NCBI GenBank assembly: GCA_014529385.2
Contig: CM043959.1
Location: 60,152,253 to 60,216,252, forward strand
Length of the DNA stretch: 64,000 nt
Origin: Adiantum capillus-veneris
Taxonomy: Eukaryota > Streptophyta > Polypodiopsida > Polypodiales > Pteridaceae
Direction: 5' to 3'
The translations under genes were made by a program, and so were the position numbers. The notes beneath the pieces are model-generated. The model was not told the DNA's origin. It did not search any database and saw only the letters and a program-made list of their open reading frames with translations. The number at the start of each line of letters is the position of its first letter. Within the stretch, counting starts at the first letter, position 1. This document shows, piece by piece, positions 1-11,402 of the stretch.

Positions 1-363
1 GACGAAATGTTTCAACCAAAGATAAAAAAGGATTATTGGGATCACCCGTCCGATATACTCACAGAATGGGACAGATATGCTCCATTGGTGGAAGGATGTC
101 ACAATGGCTACTACGAGGTGCATTATATCAAAGCTATTAGGATTTATTAGAAACTTTCAAGATACTTAGTAGACTTTTTGGAGTGCCAAAGTTTTGTGAT
201 ATAGAAATTGGTTTAGTTTATTCGTTATTTTTTCTCCTTATCTCTCTCTCTCTCTCTCTCATCTTTTCTCCACCATCTATTTTTTATCTGACTTAAAGGA
301 CTTTGAGTAGTCTAGAATATTGTACTAAGAGTGACCTTGGTTGATATGGTGCAGTAAGTTCCC
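1..363. other. Unassigned flank of the decayed gypsy copy
   Basis: I recognise no gene here. A short TC tract lies near 239-260. By position this could be the leader of the gypsy gag fragment that begins at 364, but no LTR, primer site or terminal repeat is visible, so the left boundary of that element lies outside the window or is lost. Confidence 0.4.
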
Positions 364-1160
364 ATGCCTCCTAGAGGAAATGCAGCTGCTGCTAACGTAA
401 ATGCACCTATTGCTCCTCAATATACCATCATTGATAGAGACATTGATGCTATGCTTCACAAGTCTCAACCTGGGAACTTTAGCAGGGAAGACAAAGATAT
501 AGGCAAAGTTCTTGAAGATTGGATTGAGTGCATGGATGACTACTTTGATCTAGCTCATTCATCCTCGGCAGAAAACAAAGCTATTATTGCTAAGTTTAAA
601 CTAGAGAAAACAACCAAGCATTGGTGGAGAGATCAGTGCAAACAATGTTGATCCTAATGTAGCAACTTGAAACCTAGCTCAAGAAGATCTATCAGAACAA
701 AGTTTATCATTCAGATCGTATGAATGAGTTTCTTGATTGTACTCAAGAAACCAAAGATTTGAAATCATACTATCAACATTTCTTGACCCTTGTCAAGTAT
801 GCTCCTGCAGGGATGACTCAAGAGGTCAAGGTAGTTCAATTTGTGTCAGGGTTACATAATCCTATCAAGACTAGACTCCAGAGTCTTTGTCTTACCAACT
901 TTGCAAATGTCCTTGATGCGGGCAAAACCATTGAAGTAGAGGTAACCAGTAGCGAAAAGAGGAAACCAGAACCTGCTCCTATTTGTGAAATCAAAAGGTC
1001 ACGTCCGGGGGAGGAACAAGGTCTGGAAGTTCATAGCAAAGAAGAGAGAGCGTATTACGTATGAAGGCTAGACGGGATCATTTGTGTTACACTTGTCTTG
1101 ATCCTGACCATCAGTCTAGAGATTTTCCATTTAACAATTCAAGCTTCATAGGATTGGTGA
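364..1160 (+). pseudogene. Decayed Ty3/gypsy gag (family A)
   Basis: This is a broken retrotransposon gag, which would form the capsid and bind genomic RNA. Two open pieces, 364-651 and 720-1064, carry Retrotrans_gag-like text: an ECMDDYFDLA stretch, a KHWWRDQC stretch, and later a YQHFLTLVKYAP segment. The same order is seen in the minus-strand gag at 33686-34189. The reading frame is lost between the pieces. A zinc knuckle follows at about 1099-1140, but its last cysteine is replaced: it reads CYTC, a histidine, then RDF where C is expected. This is a fossil fragment. The family assignment is secure, the clade is not. Confidence 0.75.
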
Positions 1161-1534
1161 ACAATTATGAACCTAGGAACTTCAACCCGAATCGGAATCT
1201 TGGAAATTATAGACCTAGGCCGTCTACAATTTAGAGGAACTTCAATCAGCATAACTTTAACCAAAGTCAGATACAGCCTCAAAACCAAGGGAACTTTAGA
1301 CCATGCAATCCACCTTTTGTGTGGAATGGAACGCCTGTCAACAATAACAACAATGGAAACTTGGTAATCATCAACCTCGTCGAGGAGGAGGAGGAAATCA
1401 AAGACCTTAAAGAAGACCTCAAGTTAACAGATCTCAAGGTGCTAGAGGCGAAGGAAATCAAGAAAATGCATATGTTCATGCTGTAATTGAACATCAGGGA
1501 GTGAATGAAAATTTTTTAGCGATTCAAACGCCAA

Positions 1535-2090
1535 GAGAGTAACAAGGTAGACAATTTATCTTATTGATTGATTCTGGGAGTACACATTCTTTCATATCTC
1601 CTAGGTGCATCAGAAACCTCATTTTGCCTGAACACCCTGATACATACCTTACAATGTTATTAGCTACCGGTAGGAAGATTAAATCTTCTACTTCAGTAGG
1701 TAACTTAAATTTTTCTTTGGATGGTCACAATAGGCTTTTGTAAACTTTAGAGTCTTACCCATAGGGATCTATGATGGAATCCTAGGAATGGATTGGCTTA
1801 AGGCCAATGATGCTCACATACATTGTAAAGACGCTTCATTGACTTTCAAAAATGACCAAAACTACAAGGTTACATTTATTGGGAAACGAGGAAAGCCTAA
1901 AATCAGACTAGTGAACTTTACCAAAGTTATGAAGAGTCATAGGAAGAACAAAAGGATTTACATAGTAAAGCTTAACCCTAAGGAGAAGAAGTTAGATTTA
2001 CCTGAATCCCAATGGATAACAAAATTTGATGATATATTTCCTGAAGATCTTTCACAATTAACCGCCTAAGCATGATCTCAAAGAAAGCTA
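1535..2090 (+). pseudogene. Decayed gypsy aspartic protease (family A)
   Basis: The translation shows a retropepsin active site, LLIDSGSTHSFIS, near 1560-1605. After a stretch with in-frame stops it shows the second retropepsin signature, GMDWLKANDAHI, near 1780-1820. A linker with FDDIFPEDL follows, which in intact gypsy elements leads into reverse transcriptase. Here the RT never appears. A one-base insertion near 2060 shifts the frame, and from about 2083 the sequence matches a different family (B). The protease is inactive as a gene because of these breaks. Confidence 0.75.
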
Positions 2091-3729
2091 GAACCAAAAC
2101 CTAGACATGTGAAGATTTTTGACACAGTGTTTGCCACGCAAGTCCATCCTCATCACACGAACCATAGACCATTAGCCATACCCAGTATCATCCAAGAAGA
2201 GAGTGAGGACTAGACATCAAAAAGTGGGCATACACCTTTCTTGTTTGAAAGGATGTTTGGTGAGGGAATGCTTGATCCCATTGAGTAAGGGGAGATTCCA
2301 TCCTCACCAATTCCTAGTCAAGGACCTACACCTCACAAAATGCAATTGAATGTTGCCAAGCTAGTGGATATCATGTCTTCAAAGGTCCGAACCACTATCA
2401 TAGCAAAGTTATACGGACATGCTGAGCTATTTGTTGCAGTTCAAGCATTCCTCAATGGGGAGCTACATGCTGGATTATGAAATTTGCACAAGTGAATAAG
2501 CATGGTTTGATTATGAGTGTTGAGGAGAATCAAGTGCAATCACCTGAGTTAGATGGACACGAGTTCTTAGTTGAGGTACCCATCAAGGAATTAGGGAAGT
2601 ATTTTGAAGGTCACAAGTCTAATGCAACCCTACCTATCACTACAAAGGGATTAATTGTAAAGGGAATCCTTGATGGTGGTGCGGGAGTTAGCATCGTTAC
2701 TAAAAGTTGTTGGGAATCCATGGGAAAACCCCACCTACATATAACACAAACTGTGGTAAAGATGGCCAATGGTACCATTGCAAAACCTATTGGGATGCTC
2801 AGGGATCTTAAGATCAAAGTTCTAGGGCACATGGTACAATATACTTTCATCGTGATGGATTTTCTAAGCACCCTATGTCATATGAAATGATCTTAGGATG
2901 ACCTTTTATGAAGGAAGCACAAATGGTCCATGATTGGTCTAAAAATCATGTCTATCTGCAATTCCAAGACTCTATCACTAGAGTGGATTTGGTGACTGGT
3001 AAAGTACACCCCCTAGGAAGTAGAGTCATTATCAATCATCACTCTGAAACCATAGTTCACTCAGCCCCACTACAATACTGTTATACTTGTAAGAAGGATA
3101 CATACATTGGCTAGGATTCTCCTTATATGAATGTGTTACCGGGTATGATGGAGTCAGATAATGTTGATTAGATACACATAGTTGCAACCATAGACACATG
3201 GGGAAACAGAGAAACCACTTGGGTCTCACCAGAGGGGGAAGGACTCGGGGGGGTTCACCATTCAGTACCCCCTATATAACGTGCGTTCGCGGGGTATTAA
3301 AAAAATCCCTCTTTTAACATGTCTGAATGAATAAAATGACCTCTTATTTTAGGATTTTATTCCAAAATTGAATTTAAAAACCCCTTATTTTAATGTATCT
3401 CTGTTAAATTGCCTAAATTTTTTGCATTTTAAAACCCCTCCTTCCAAACTCACGTTATACATTAACATGATAACATAGTGCACCCTCCTAGGGGAAGGAT
3501 TACCACAAGTTGTACCCCTAAATATGATGAGTACAATGCATATATCCTCTAAGGGTAAGAAATTTTTAGAGCAACTTGACAGTGTCACCAATAACTCTAT
3601 AGAAGACTCTAACCAATGCAACTCAGAGACTGAATCCCAAAGTGAAATTGATCCTGAGCCTCACAAATTGGGAGATAAAGCAATTTTAGAGTCAAAAAAT
3701 TCAAGACCAAGTACATCAACCTATGTTAG
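2083..3729 (+). pseudogene. Decayed gypsy family B gag-end, protease and linker
   Basis: From about 2083 the translation follows the minus-strand element at 36539-45473. The pre-protease text (HVKI.DTVF.TQVH) is shared, with stops near 2211 and 2287. The protease piece 2477-2890 has DGGAGVSIVTK, then VMDF and a GRPF-like site broken by a TAG near 2898. The tail with YCYTCKKDT follows to about 3240. A small palindromic insertion (3273-3461) then interrupts it. Coding resumes at 3524-3729 and continues beyond copia-1 at 11635. The DGGAG active site is identical in the other family B copy, so the serine or threonine of the usual D-[ST]-G is absent in the family, not only in this copy. Confidence 0.75.
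3273..3461. mobile_element. Possible MITE, about 190 bp
   Basis: An AT-rich stretch breaks the family B coding text. Its ends are imperfect inverted repeats: TATAACGTGCGTT followed by GGGGTATTAAAA on the left, and on the complementary strand of the right end TATAACGTGAGTT followed by GGGGTTTTAAAA. There is no ORF. Size, AT content and inverted ends fit a miniature DNA transposon. I cannot define a convincing target-site duplication, so the superfamily is unknown. Confidence 0.45.
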
Positions 3730-3956
3730 TGTTACCATATACATGTGGTAGTGATGTGTGTGAACACACTAGGACCGCCGGGGCATTTTTTCCCTCTTTA
3801 GGAGGTTTTTTCCCCCGTGCATTGTATATACGCCCATCACTCTAGGGCTATCTATCTTTCCATTGCACACTAAGTAACACACTCTCTATTGTGTGCCTTG
3901 AGCTTCCTTCATCTTCTCCAAGCTGTGTGTGTTTCTCTGCAACCCTAATTCCAACA
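3730..3956 (+). repeat. Copia-1 5' LTR
   Basis: This is a 227-bp direct repeat with TG...CA ends. It drives transcription of the element. It matches 11403-11629 except at 3831 (C, against T) and 3911 (A, against G). A TATATA box lies at 3825-3830, about 95 bases in. Confidence 0.96.
3825..3830 (+). promoter_or_regulatory. TATA box in copia-1 LTR
   Basis: TATATA sits inside the 5' LTR in the sense orientation, and the copy in the 3' LTR has it too. The position fits an LTR promoter, although the start of transcription cannot be read from the sequence. Confidence 0.55.
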
Positions 3957-3958
3957 AT

Positions 3959-3970
3959 TGGTATCAGAGC
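3959..3970 (+). other. Primer-binding site, initiator tRNA-Met
   Basis: TGGTATCAGAGC begins two bases after the 5' LTR. It is the standard plant copia primer site, complementary to the 3' end of initiator tRNA-Met. Confidence 0.95.
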
Positions 3971-4317
3971 AGGTCACGTCCTCCCGGGCTTAGTCGCCTG
4001 CTGCTCCAGCACACGCCTGCTCACTTTTTCCAATTTCAGTGAGCTTTGGCGAGCGTTCGCAGGTCGACAAATATTTTGGGCAGCTCGAAGAGCTCGGTCT
4101 GCTCAGAATTTTGATTTGGGCTCATTTCGACCTCCGTTTCCACTACGGGCAGTACTGCACAGGCTATTTCGTCATTTTGTGTAGATTTTCTGTCAGTGCC
4201 GTTTTCTGCATAACAGGTGCCTTATAGTCTTCTACGGTTTGTGCTATATAGCACAAGTTGTTCCCGCTCCATTTCTTCTATTTTCGGGCAGTTTTCACAT
4301 CAGGTGCAGCATTTACC

Positions 4318-6763
4318 ATGGCTGACAACAACAACACAGATGTGTTCAAGATGTTTGCTGCTGAGGACAGGTTGGATGGGGACAACTACCCTATGTGGGC
4401 TTATATGATGCAACATGTTCTTGTGTCAAAAGGTGTCTGGAACATTGTGCAGGGCATTGATGTACGTCCTGGTTCTGAAGATGTAGGCGATATTGAGGAT
4501 GTTGCAGGTCTTGCTGCAAGGATTGCAGCTGTTAGAGTTGTTTTGCCTACGGCAGAACAAGCTCGTTGGGATGTTAAGGATGCGCAGGCTCATGCATTGA
4601 TTGCGTTGTCTGTGAAGCGCACCATTATTCCTCACATCCGTTCAGCAAAATCTGCAAAACAGGCTTGGGATATTCTAGCAGGTCTTTATGCAAGCCGCAA
4701 TGAGGCTAAAATTGCTTTGCTGCGTAAAGAGCTAGAGTCGAAGATTATGCATGAGGAAGATGATATGGACACTTTCCTTGCTAGTGTCAAGGATATCAAT
4801 GAGCAACTCATTTCTGCAGGTGAAGTCATTTCGGACAGTTCCCTTGTGCAGACTGTTCTTGATGCCTTACCAGATTCCTACCAGACTTTTGCTAGTACTT
4901 GGAGACTGACGACCCAAGGAAATCCTGAAGTTGTCAAGTTTGATGCATTATGCACATTGCTGTTGCAAGAGTCACTTTCTAGAAAAAACAGGACTAGGCA
5001 GCGTGCAGTTGAACAGGCTTTTATTGCTTCTCAAAGAAAGGGTGGTAACAGTAATGCAGCCACTTCTTATGGTTCTGCTGCGAGTGGCAAAAATTCTATT
5101 CCTAATGCTTCTGATGGCAGCACTTCGTCTGGCAATTCTGGTGATAAGGGCAAAAAGAAGATACGTTGCCATTATTGTAAAGCCAATGATCACTTGATCA
5201 AGTCGTGTCCTAAGTTGAAGGCCAAAGAGGCTAAGAAGAAAGAGGGTGGTTCCACTGCAAATGCTGGTTCCACTACAAATGCAGCCATTGTTGAGTCTTC
5301 TGTGAAAGGAGATTGTGATGCTGATGTTGATGCAGAATGGGCTTTTAGCGCAGAGTGCACTTACAATCCTTCTGTCCATGATGCATGCTTGTCAGTTGCT
5401 GCAGATTCACATGTGTGGTATTTCGACAGTGGTGCTACAAAGCACATTACCTCACATCGTGAATTGTTTACCTCTCTCGAGTCTGTCCCTCATGGGAATT
5501 CAGTCACTTGTGCCAACAACGCCTCTTATCCAGTTCAGGGAGTTGGAAAGATTGTGCTCACTGCTGCTAATGGCAGTTCCTTCACACTTGTTGATGCACT
5601 TTATGTACCTGGGATCAAGAAGAATCTCTTGTCTGTATCCGCACTTGCTAGACTTGGACTTGTAGTCAAATTTGTGGATGACAGATGTACAGTTCATGAT
5701 CTCAGTTTTGGTGATGTAATTGTTGTATCTGGGCTTTTGTGCCGTGGGCTGTATAAGCTCACTTTGTATGACAAGTGTGGACAAAATTTTGCAAATGCTG
5801 TTGCAGATTCAAGGGCTATTTCAGATGCAAAACTTTGGCATGCACGTTTTGGTCATCTGAATTTTGCCAGTTTGCTGCGTTTGCAGAAATCTGATATGGT
5901 TGCTTCTTTGCCGCCTCTTGAAGCACCTGTCAAACATGTTTGTGAAGGCTGTATTCTGGGTAAAATGCAGCGTTCTAAGTTTCCAAAGGATGGTTCAGTT
6001 AGGGCCACATGCAGGTTGCAGCTTGTGCATAGTGATGTTTGTGGGCCCATGCAAACTCCGTCCTTGGGCAATTACCTGTACTTCGTGACTTTCATTGATG
6101 ATTACTCCAGGCATGCATGGGTATTTCCGCTTAAAGCGAAGTCCGAAGTTTTTATGTGCTTCAAACAATTTTTGGCTATGGCTGAAAATGTCTCAAAATG
6201 TACTATGGGCACCCTCCGTTCCGATCAAGGGGGGGAGTATATGTCTCATGAATTTAATGCATTTCTGTCTAGTCGTGGGATAAAACACCAATGTACAGTG
6301 CCTTATACACCTCAGCAAAATGGTGTTGCTGAGAGGAAAAACAGGTCACTAACGGAAATGGCACGATGTATGGTCAAAAGTCAAGCTTTGCCGCATTCTT
6401 TTTGGCTTGAGGCCATCATGTGTGCCACTTATGTACTTAACAGGTGTCCTACGAAAGCTTTGCAGTCTATTACTCCATATGAAGCATGGCATGATAGAAA
6501 ACCTTCTATTGAGCACATGCGTGTTTTTGGCTGTTTGGCATATGCTTTGGTGCCACAAGTGCAGCGAAGAAAATTGGATGATAAGGCTGTCAAATGTATT
6601 TTTGTTGGTTATAGTGCTGAAAGCAAAGGTTACAGGTTGTATCATCCGCAAACAAAACGTATTCTGGTTTCATGGGAAGTAGTGTTTGTGGAAGACTCTG
6701 TTCAGCCCTTACTGTCATGTACTAGAGACAGTAATGTAAGCTCACAGGACATTTATGACACTG
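4318..6763 (+). CDS. Copia-1 gag-protease-integrase (5' part of split polyprotein)
   Basis: The ATG at 4318 sits in ACCATGG and starts MADNNNTDVF, which is preferred over the upstream in-frame codon. About 815 residues remain before the insertion. In order there are a UBN2-type gag, a CCHC zinc knuckle (CHYC...H...C, near residue 283), the protease active site FDSGATKHI (near 368), a GAG-pre-integrase region with LWHARFGHLN, and an integrase with VHSDVCGP, FIDDYSRHAW and GGEY (the D, D, E residues) followed by PYTPQQNGVAERKN. The IN C-terminal GYSAESKGYR region is present. No internal stop is seen. The frame runs into foreign sequence at 6764 and ends artificially at 6927. Confidence 0.95.
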
Positions 6764-7019
6764 AGGCGGTCCGGGGCGGGCAACAAGAAGAGTGGCCTCT
6801 AGACACCCTTCAAGGCTCCCGTGCTGCTCAATGGGGCTGGGGCACAACACAACACAAACAAAAACAACAAACCCACAGCCAAATCCCAACTACACAAGGG
6901 GCACCACCTAGTTTAAGAGCGAACTAGGACGCAAAAGAGGAGAATCGTTAGAGAACCCCCAAACAAGCAAGGAATTTAAACTAACCCTAACACCAATGGA
7001 ATACTCTCACACCCTAAAA

Positions 7020-7022
<3 letters not shown>

Positions 7023-7106
<84 letters not shown>
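7023..7106. repeat. GA microsatellite, about 84 bp
   Basis: A near-perfect GA run lies within the 6764-9445 insertion, in the same place relative to conserved LTR motifs as the GA run of the 57321 LTR. Confidence 0.95.
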
Positions 7107-7109
<3 letters not shown>

Positions 7110-7766
7110 TGCTCGGGCTGCTTTGAAACGTATCGGCAATGATCAAGCAAACAAGCCTATATATTTAAGAAAGAGAGAGAAAGGGGGAGGGGGTGCTTGT
7201 TGCATTAATACCTTCTTACAAATCTGTCATGACAAATCAAAGTGAGATTAGTACTTGTTCAACATAGCTTGCGTAAATTTCACCACAACACATCACAAGA
7301 AAAGCCACCCCAATCACTGTCTTAAGGTCAGGGGAGTCCTCTCCACCCTGTCGCCCTCTTACAGTATGTGGGATTTATGGCTAGATTGATGACAACACCA
7401 GAGACAAGCTATCAAGAACTTAACAAAAAAACACCAAGACACTTACGCATCATTGTTGTCCATTACTTCACGTTGGAAGGGAGACAAAGTATCCAAGCTA
7501 AGTCCAAATCCACCCTCCTTGATTCAGCGAATGTTGGGCTTACACTAGTAGGAGAAATGATCGATTTCCTACTCTCAATTGAATGATCACTCTCTCTCTT
7601 ACAATGGCATAGAGTTCCCTTGCTAATCCCCTATTACAACACATGCACATGCATAAGACAATGAGCTTCCACTCAAGAGCTCCTTCTAGAGAGGTTGAGC
7701 TTGGCTTCTCAAGCTATAGCATAGTGCTCTTGCTTATGGCTCTCCCTTTGTGCTAGCTACACCCTC

Positions 7767-7774
7767 CTTTTATA
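7767..7774 (-). promoter_or_regulatory. TATA box in the inserted LTR-like segment
   Basis: TATAAAAG reads on the minus strand, the strand predicted to be sense from comparison with the 57321 LTR. Confidence 0.35.
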
Positions 7775-9449
7775 GCAATTTTGAAGGCTAGGGTTACTCC
7801 TCTAACCATGGTTGGGTTAGATTTTCAGCAATTTATCTAATTTCTTTTGCTTGGAATTATCAAGAAGTTGGTGAGGAAAGAGAGAGGAGAGAAATGGAGG
7901 TGATAGGACTTTTCATAGTGGGTTAGTGTTAGTAGAGTTAGTATTAATTTACAAATGGAATTGGATATTTACAATGGGAGTATCCATGTAGGATACAAAT
8001 AAGGAAGAAAAAAAACTCTTAAGAGGTAAGAAAAGGTGGCTTTCTTACAAGGTTGATGCTCCAAGTGTCTTGAGTAGGGCCGATTTTGACGCCTGTTGAC
8101 GGTCCACTAGCTTTGACGGTACATTTTTTCTCCACTCTTGACCTTCCTTGAGAGACAAGATAATTGAAGCTGAGTAATCAACCACCATGATGCTGTCTTT
8201 TAAGAGAAGAGGCTGAATTTTGTGGTTTTTTTGATAGATATGGGTAAATTGGAGGAGGAAAAATGAGACTAGGTGGTCAATTTTGGAATGGAATTGTGTG
8301 TGGGAGGTATGAGTTCACCATGGTTTCTCTTATTCTTCAAGGTTGAGGAGAAGGTGAGTAGTGTGCAGAGAGGAGTGGTGAGAGTGATGGGGATGATGAG
8401 TGGAGAAGTGTGTGTGAAAGAGGAAAATGATAAAGTGGAAGAGAGAGTGTGGCTGCATAGCATGGGAAAACTGGGGTCCACTAAAAAAATCATAGCTCAC
8501 AGCTCGTAGCTCAAAAAAATATGAAAAAATTTTAGGCAAAAGTTCAGCCCACGAGCTACAACTTTTGTTTGTATCACCTTTTCAAATTCGGAGAGCAAGT
8601 GAACTTTAAAAATTCAGCAAAACCGACCGTTTTTTTCCATTGCAAGGTCCTTGTGGGGTCCTTCTTTGGATGATTCTTTTGAATACCTCCAAGAGTGAGC
8701 CCTCCATAGTGCATGTATGCATGCCACCTACCCTTGACCTTATTTGGTAGGTCTATAATTGAAGATATTGTTGAGATTAGGATATAAGTGAATAGTACAA
8801 CTAAGAAAATCAAATATTGAGGGGTCTAAAAAATATGTACATGTCAAATATAAATAATATAAGTGGAAAAAATATAAAGGGGTCAAAAGAAATCCTTCTC
8901 ATTATGAGGCTATCATAAAAAGATAAATATTTTTGGTGTTCTAATTTTTTAGAAAAAAACAAAATAGATGTAGGAAGGGAAAAATCAAAATAGTGAAAAA
9001 ATATACACATAAATAAAACTAGTTTTTTTGGATTTTTGTTGGGGTGGAGTTACACCAAATATAAAACAAGCTTACATGAAAATATTTCTATATGGAATAA
9101 AGAGTATGAAAAATGGTAAGAAAAAATTGTGGTAATGGTGAGGCAATGTACAGAGCATAAATAACACACACCTAGGTAGAAATATTTAAATAAATACCAA
9201 AATAATTATGAAAAAATCTTTTATTTAGGCCCTATATATAAAGAAATATTTACATACGCATGGGCCATAATATACTTATATTTATTTATTTATTTATTTT
9301 TTTTGGCTCAACTAGCCCAGTGACTAGCTAGCTGAGGGTTTTTAAGAAGATATGGGAAAAGCCCCGTGACTCACGCACACCTATGTACAGTGAAATGGTA
9401 GGGATAGCCACAGTGTTTGGGTGATTTTGGTAGGGTGAGGTAACTCACT

Positions 9450-11327
9450 GTGGCAATTACAAAGAGCCGAAAAATGGCTATCAACACTTTGTTGCCTCTT
9501 TTAAGTGGTGGAAATACGAATGTAAGTTCCAATGAGGCAAATGTACAGCCTATGCGGGTTTCTGAAAATGTTTTAGAACAGCCTATTACTGATGCAGATG
9601 TACATGATGTACTTGATGAGGAAAGGGCTGAAAATGAGCAGGCTAGAGGTATGCCAAAATGGCTGGTGCACACTTTGCGTGACAGTAAATTGGATGCACC
9701 TTTATCTAGTCATACTCGTTCAGGCTCTCACCATGCATCTTATGCATCAAATTGTTATGCTTTGGCTGTGTCTAGTTTACATGATGTTGAGGAGCCTCTG
9801 TCTCTTGATGAAGCACAGAATTCAGAAAATTGGATTGCTGCCATGAAATCAGAATATGATGCACTTATAGAGAATGACACATGGACTTTATGTGATTTGC
9901 CTCCTGGCAAAAAGGCCATTGGTACGAAGTGGGTTTACAAGTTGAAACGCAAGCCGGATGGTGAGATCGATCGCCATAAGGCTCGACTTGTTGCAAAGGG
10001 TTATGCACAACAAAAAGGGATAGATTATGAAGAGACTTTTGCTCCCACTTGTTGTATGACTACTGCGCGTTTTCTATGTGCATTGGCAGCTCATTTTGGT
10101 TGGGATGTACATCAATCAGACATTGTTACTGCTTTCTTGAATGGTGACATATTTGAGGAAGTTTATGTAACGCAGCCTCGCGGTTTTGTCATAAAAGGAC
10201 AAGAGGACAAAGTGTGCAAATGTAAGAAGGCTTTGTATGGGTTGAAGCAATCTCCTCGTGCTTGGTATGAGAAAGCTGACACTCATTTGGTTAAACGAGG
10301 CTTTCGTAACAGTCCAACAGAAAGCACATTGTATGTAAAGCGTGAGGATGATGTATTTCTCATTGTGGTTCTTTATGTTGATGATTTGCTGATCACTGGA
10401 CCAAATGAGAGACATATTGCTGAATTTAAGGCTGATTTGAATGCTACTTTCAAGATGAAAGATTTGGGGCTGTTGCATCATTACTTGGGTATACAGTTTA
10501 AGCAGTGTGATGGTGGTATTGCCTTGTGTCAGAAAAGTTACATAGAGACATTGCTATGTAAGTTTGGACTTGAGGATTGCAAACCTATTGCCACTCCCAT
10601 GGAAACAGGTTTGAAGTTGAGTCTACATGATGCTGGCGATCCTGCTGATGTCACTCTTTACCAAACTGCTGTTGGCTGCCTCATTTATGTATGCAACACG
10701 AGGCCAGATATTCAGTTTGCAGTCTCGCAGGTCAGCAGATTTATGCATAGCCAAGGGTGTAAGCATTGGCAGGCTGTCAAGAGGATTTTCCGCTACCTTA
10801 GTGGCACTTTACATCTTGGCTTGTTTTATCCCAAGGGGGGATCATTGCCGCCAGACTTACATGCTTTTTCGGACTCAGATTGGGCTGGTTGTTTTGACAC
10901 GCGAGTGTCCACAAGTGGTTTTTGTTTCATGCTTGGCAGTTCATGTATATCATGGTTGAGCAAGAAGCAACCTACTGTGGCCACTTCGAGTTGTGAGGCT
11001 GAGTACAGGGCAATCTTCACAGCTACGGTTGAGTGTGTATGGCTCAGACGCCTGGCTGACTTGGGTGTTGGACAAGACACTGTCAACACTATCTACACTG
11101 ATAGTCAGAGCGCATTTGCAGTTGCGAGGAACCCAGTTTTTCATGCTCGCACAAAGCACATTGAGGTGCATTACCACTATGTCAGGGAGAGGCTCTCAGC
11201 AGGAGAGATCAGCTTGGCTTATGTGCCAACACAGGACAACCTTGCAGATCTTTTCACAAAGGCATTGTCTCGTGAGAAGCTTGAAGCTTTCCGCAAAGCT
11301 TTGGGCTTACTCCCCTTTGTGGACTGA
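9450..11327 (+). CDS. Copia-1 reverse transcriptase-RNase H (3' part of split polyprotein)
   Basis: This continues the frame of 4318-6763. After a variable linker the RT begins with WIAAMKSEYDAL and TKWVYKLKRKPDG. It has the copia signatures DIVTAFLNGD, LYGLKQSPRAWY and the catalytic YVDD at 10375-10386. RNase H follows with FSDSDWAGC, SSCEAEYRAI, IYTDSQSA and KHIEVHYHYVRE. It is open to the stop at 11325-11327, close to the polypurine tract, and all catalytic motifs I can see are intact. Together with the 5' part it would be about 1,440 residues, normal for copia. The insertion at 6764 is the only visible defect. Confidence 0.95.
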   Translation: MAITKSRKMAINTLLPLLSGGNTNVSSNEANVQPMRVSENVLEQPITDADVHDVLDEERAENEQARGMPKWLVHTLRDSKLDAPLSSHTRSGSHHASYASNCYALAVSSLHDVEEPLSLDEAQNSENWIAAMKSEYDALIENDTWTLCDLPPGKKAIGTKWVYKLKRKPDGEIDRHKARLVAKGYAQQKGIDYEETFAPTCCMTTARFLCALAAHFGWDVHQSDIVTAFLNGDIFEEVYVTQPRGFVIKGQEDKVCKCKKALYGLKQSPRAWYEKADTHLVKRGFRNSPTESTLYVKREDDVFLIVVLYVDDLLITGPNERHIAEFKADLNATFKMKDLGLLHHYLGIQFKQCDGGIALCQKSYIETLLCKFGLEDCKPIATPMETGLKLSLHDAGDPADVTLYQTAVGCLIYVCNTRPDIQFAVSQVSRFMHSQGCKHWQAVKRIFRYLSGTLHLGLFYPKGGSLPPDLHAFSDSDWAGCFDTRVSTSGFCFMLGSSCISWLSKKQPTVATSSCEAEYRAIFTATVECVWLRRLADLGVGQDTVNTIYTDSQSAFAVARNPVFHARTKHIEVHYHYVRERLSAGEISLAYVPTQDNLADLFTKALSREKLEAFRKALGLLPFVD

Positions 11328-11391
11328 TCCTGTCCTCAGGGCATGGCACTTCCCTTTACTCATGTGCCAGCTCTCGTTCACCGCATCACTC

Positions 11392-11402
11392 CAGGGGGGA
11401 TT
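11392..11402 (+). other. Copia-1 polypurine tract
   Basis: CAGGGGGGATT abuts the 3' LTR and would prime plus-strand synthesis. Confidence 0.85.

Larger units (their letters stand above)
6764..9445 (-). mobile_element. 2.68-kb insertion inside copia-1, probable solo LTR
   Basis: This segment is flanked by direct repeats of CACTG at 6759-6763 and 9446-9450. Removing it and one copy of CACTG restores the copia frame exactly (GTG codon, ...YDT then VAITK...). It has no credible gene. Near its left end are the motifs GGCCTCTA, GGGGCACCACCTAG and CTAGGACGCAAA, followed by a GA tract. The same order is found in the LTR at 57321-58884, so it looks like a distant LTR relative in the same relative orientation. 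A TATAAAAG box on the minus strand at 7767-7774 agrees. With CACTG as the TSD its ends are AG...CT rather than TG...CA. A truncated or transduced insertion is the alternative. Confidence 0.6.

Noticed and set aside
6764-9445. CACTA-type DNA transposon because of the flanking CACTG
   Set aside because: The CACTG copies are direct, lie in host sequence and fit a 5-bp duplication; no inverted termini or transposase are present.
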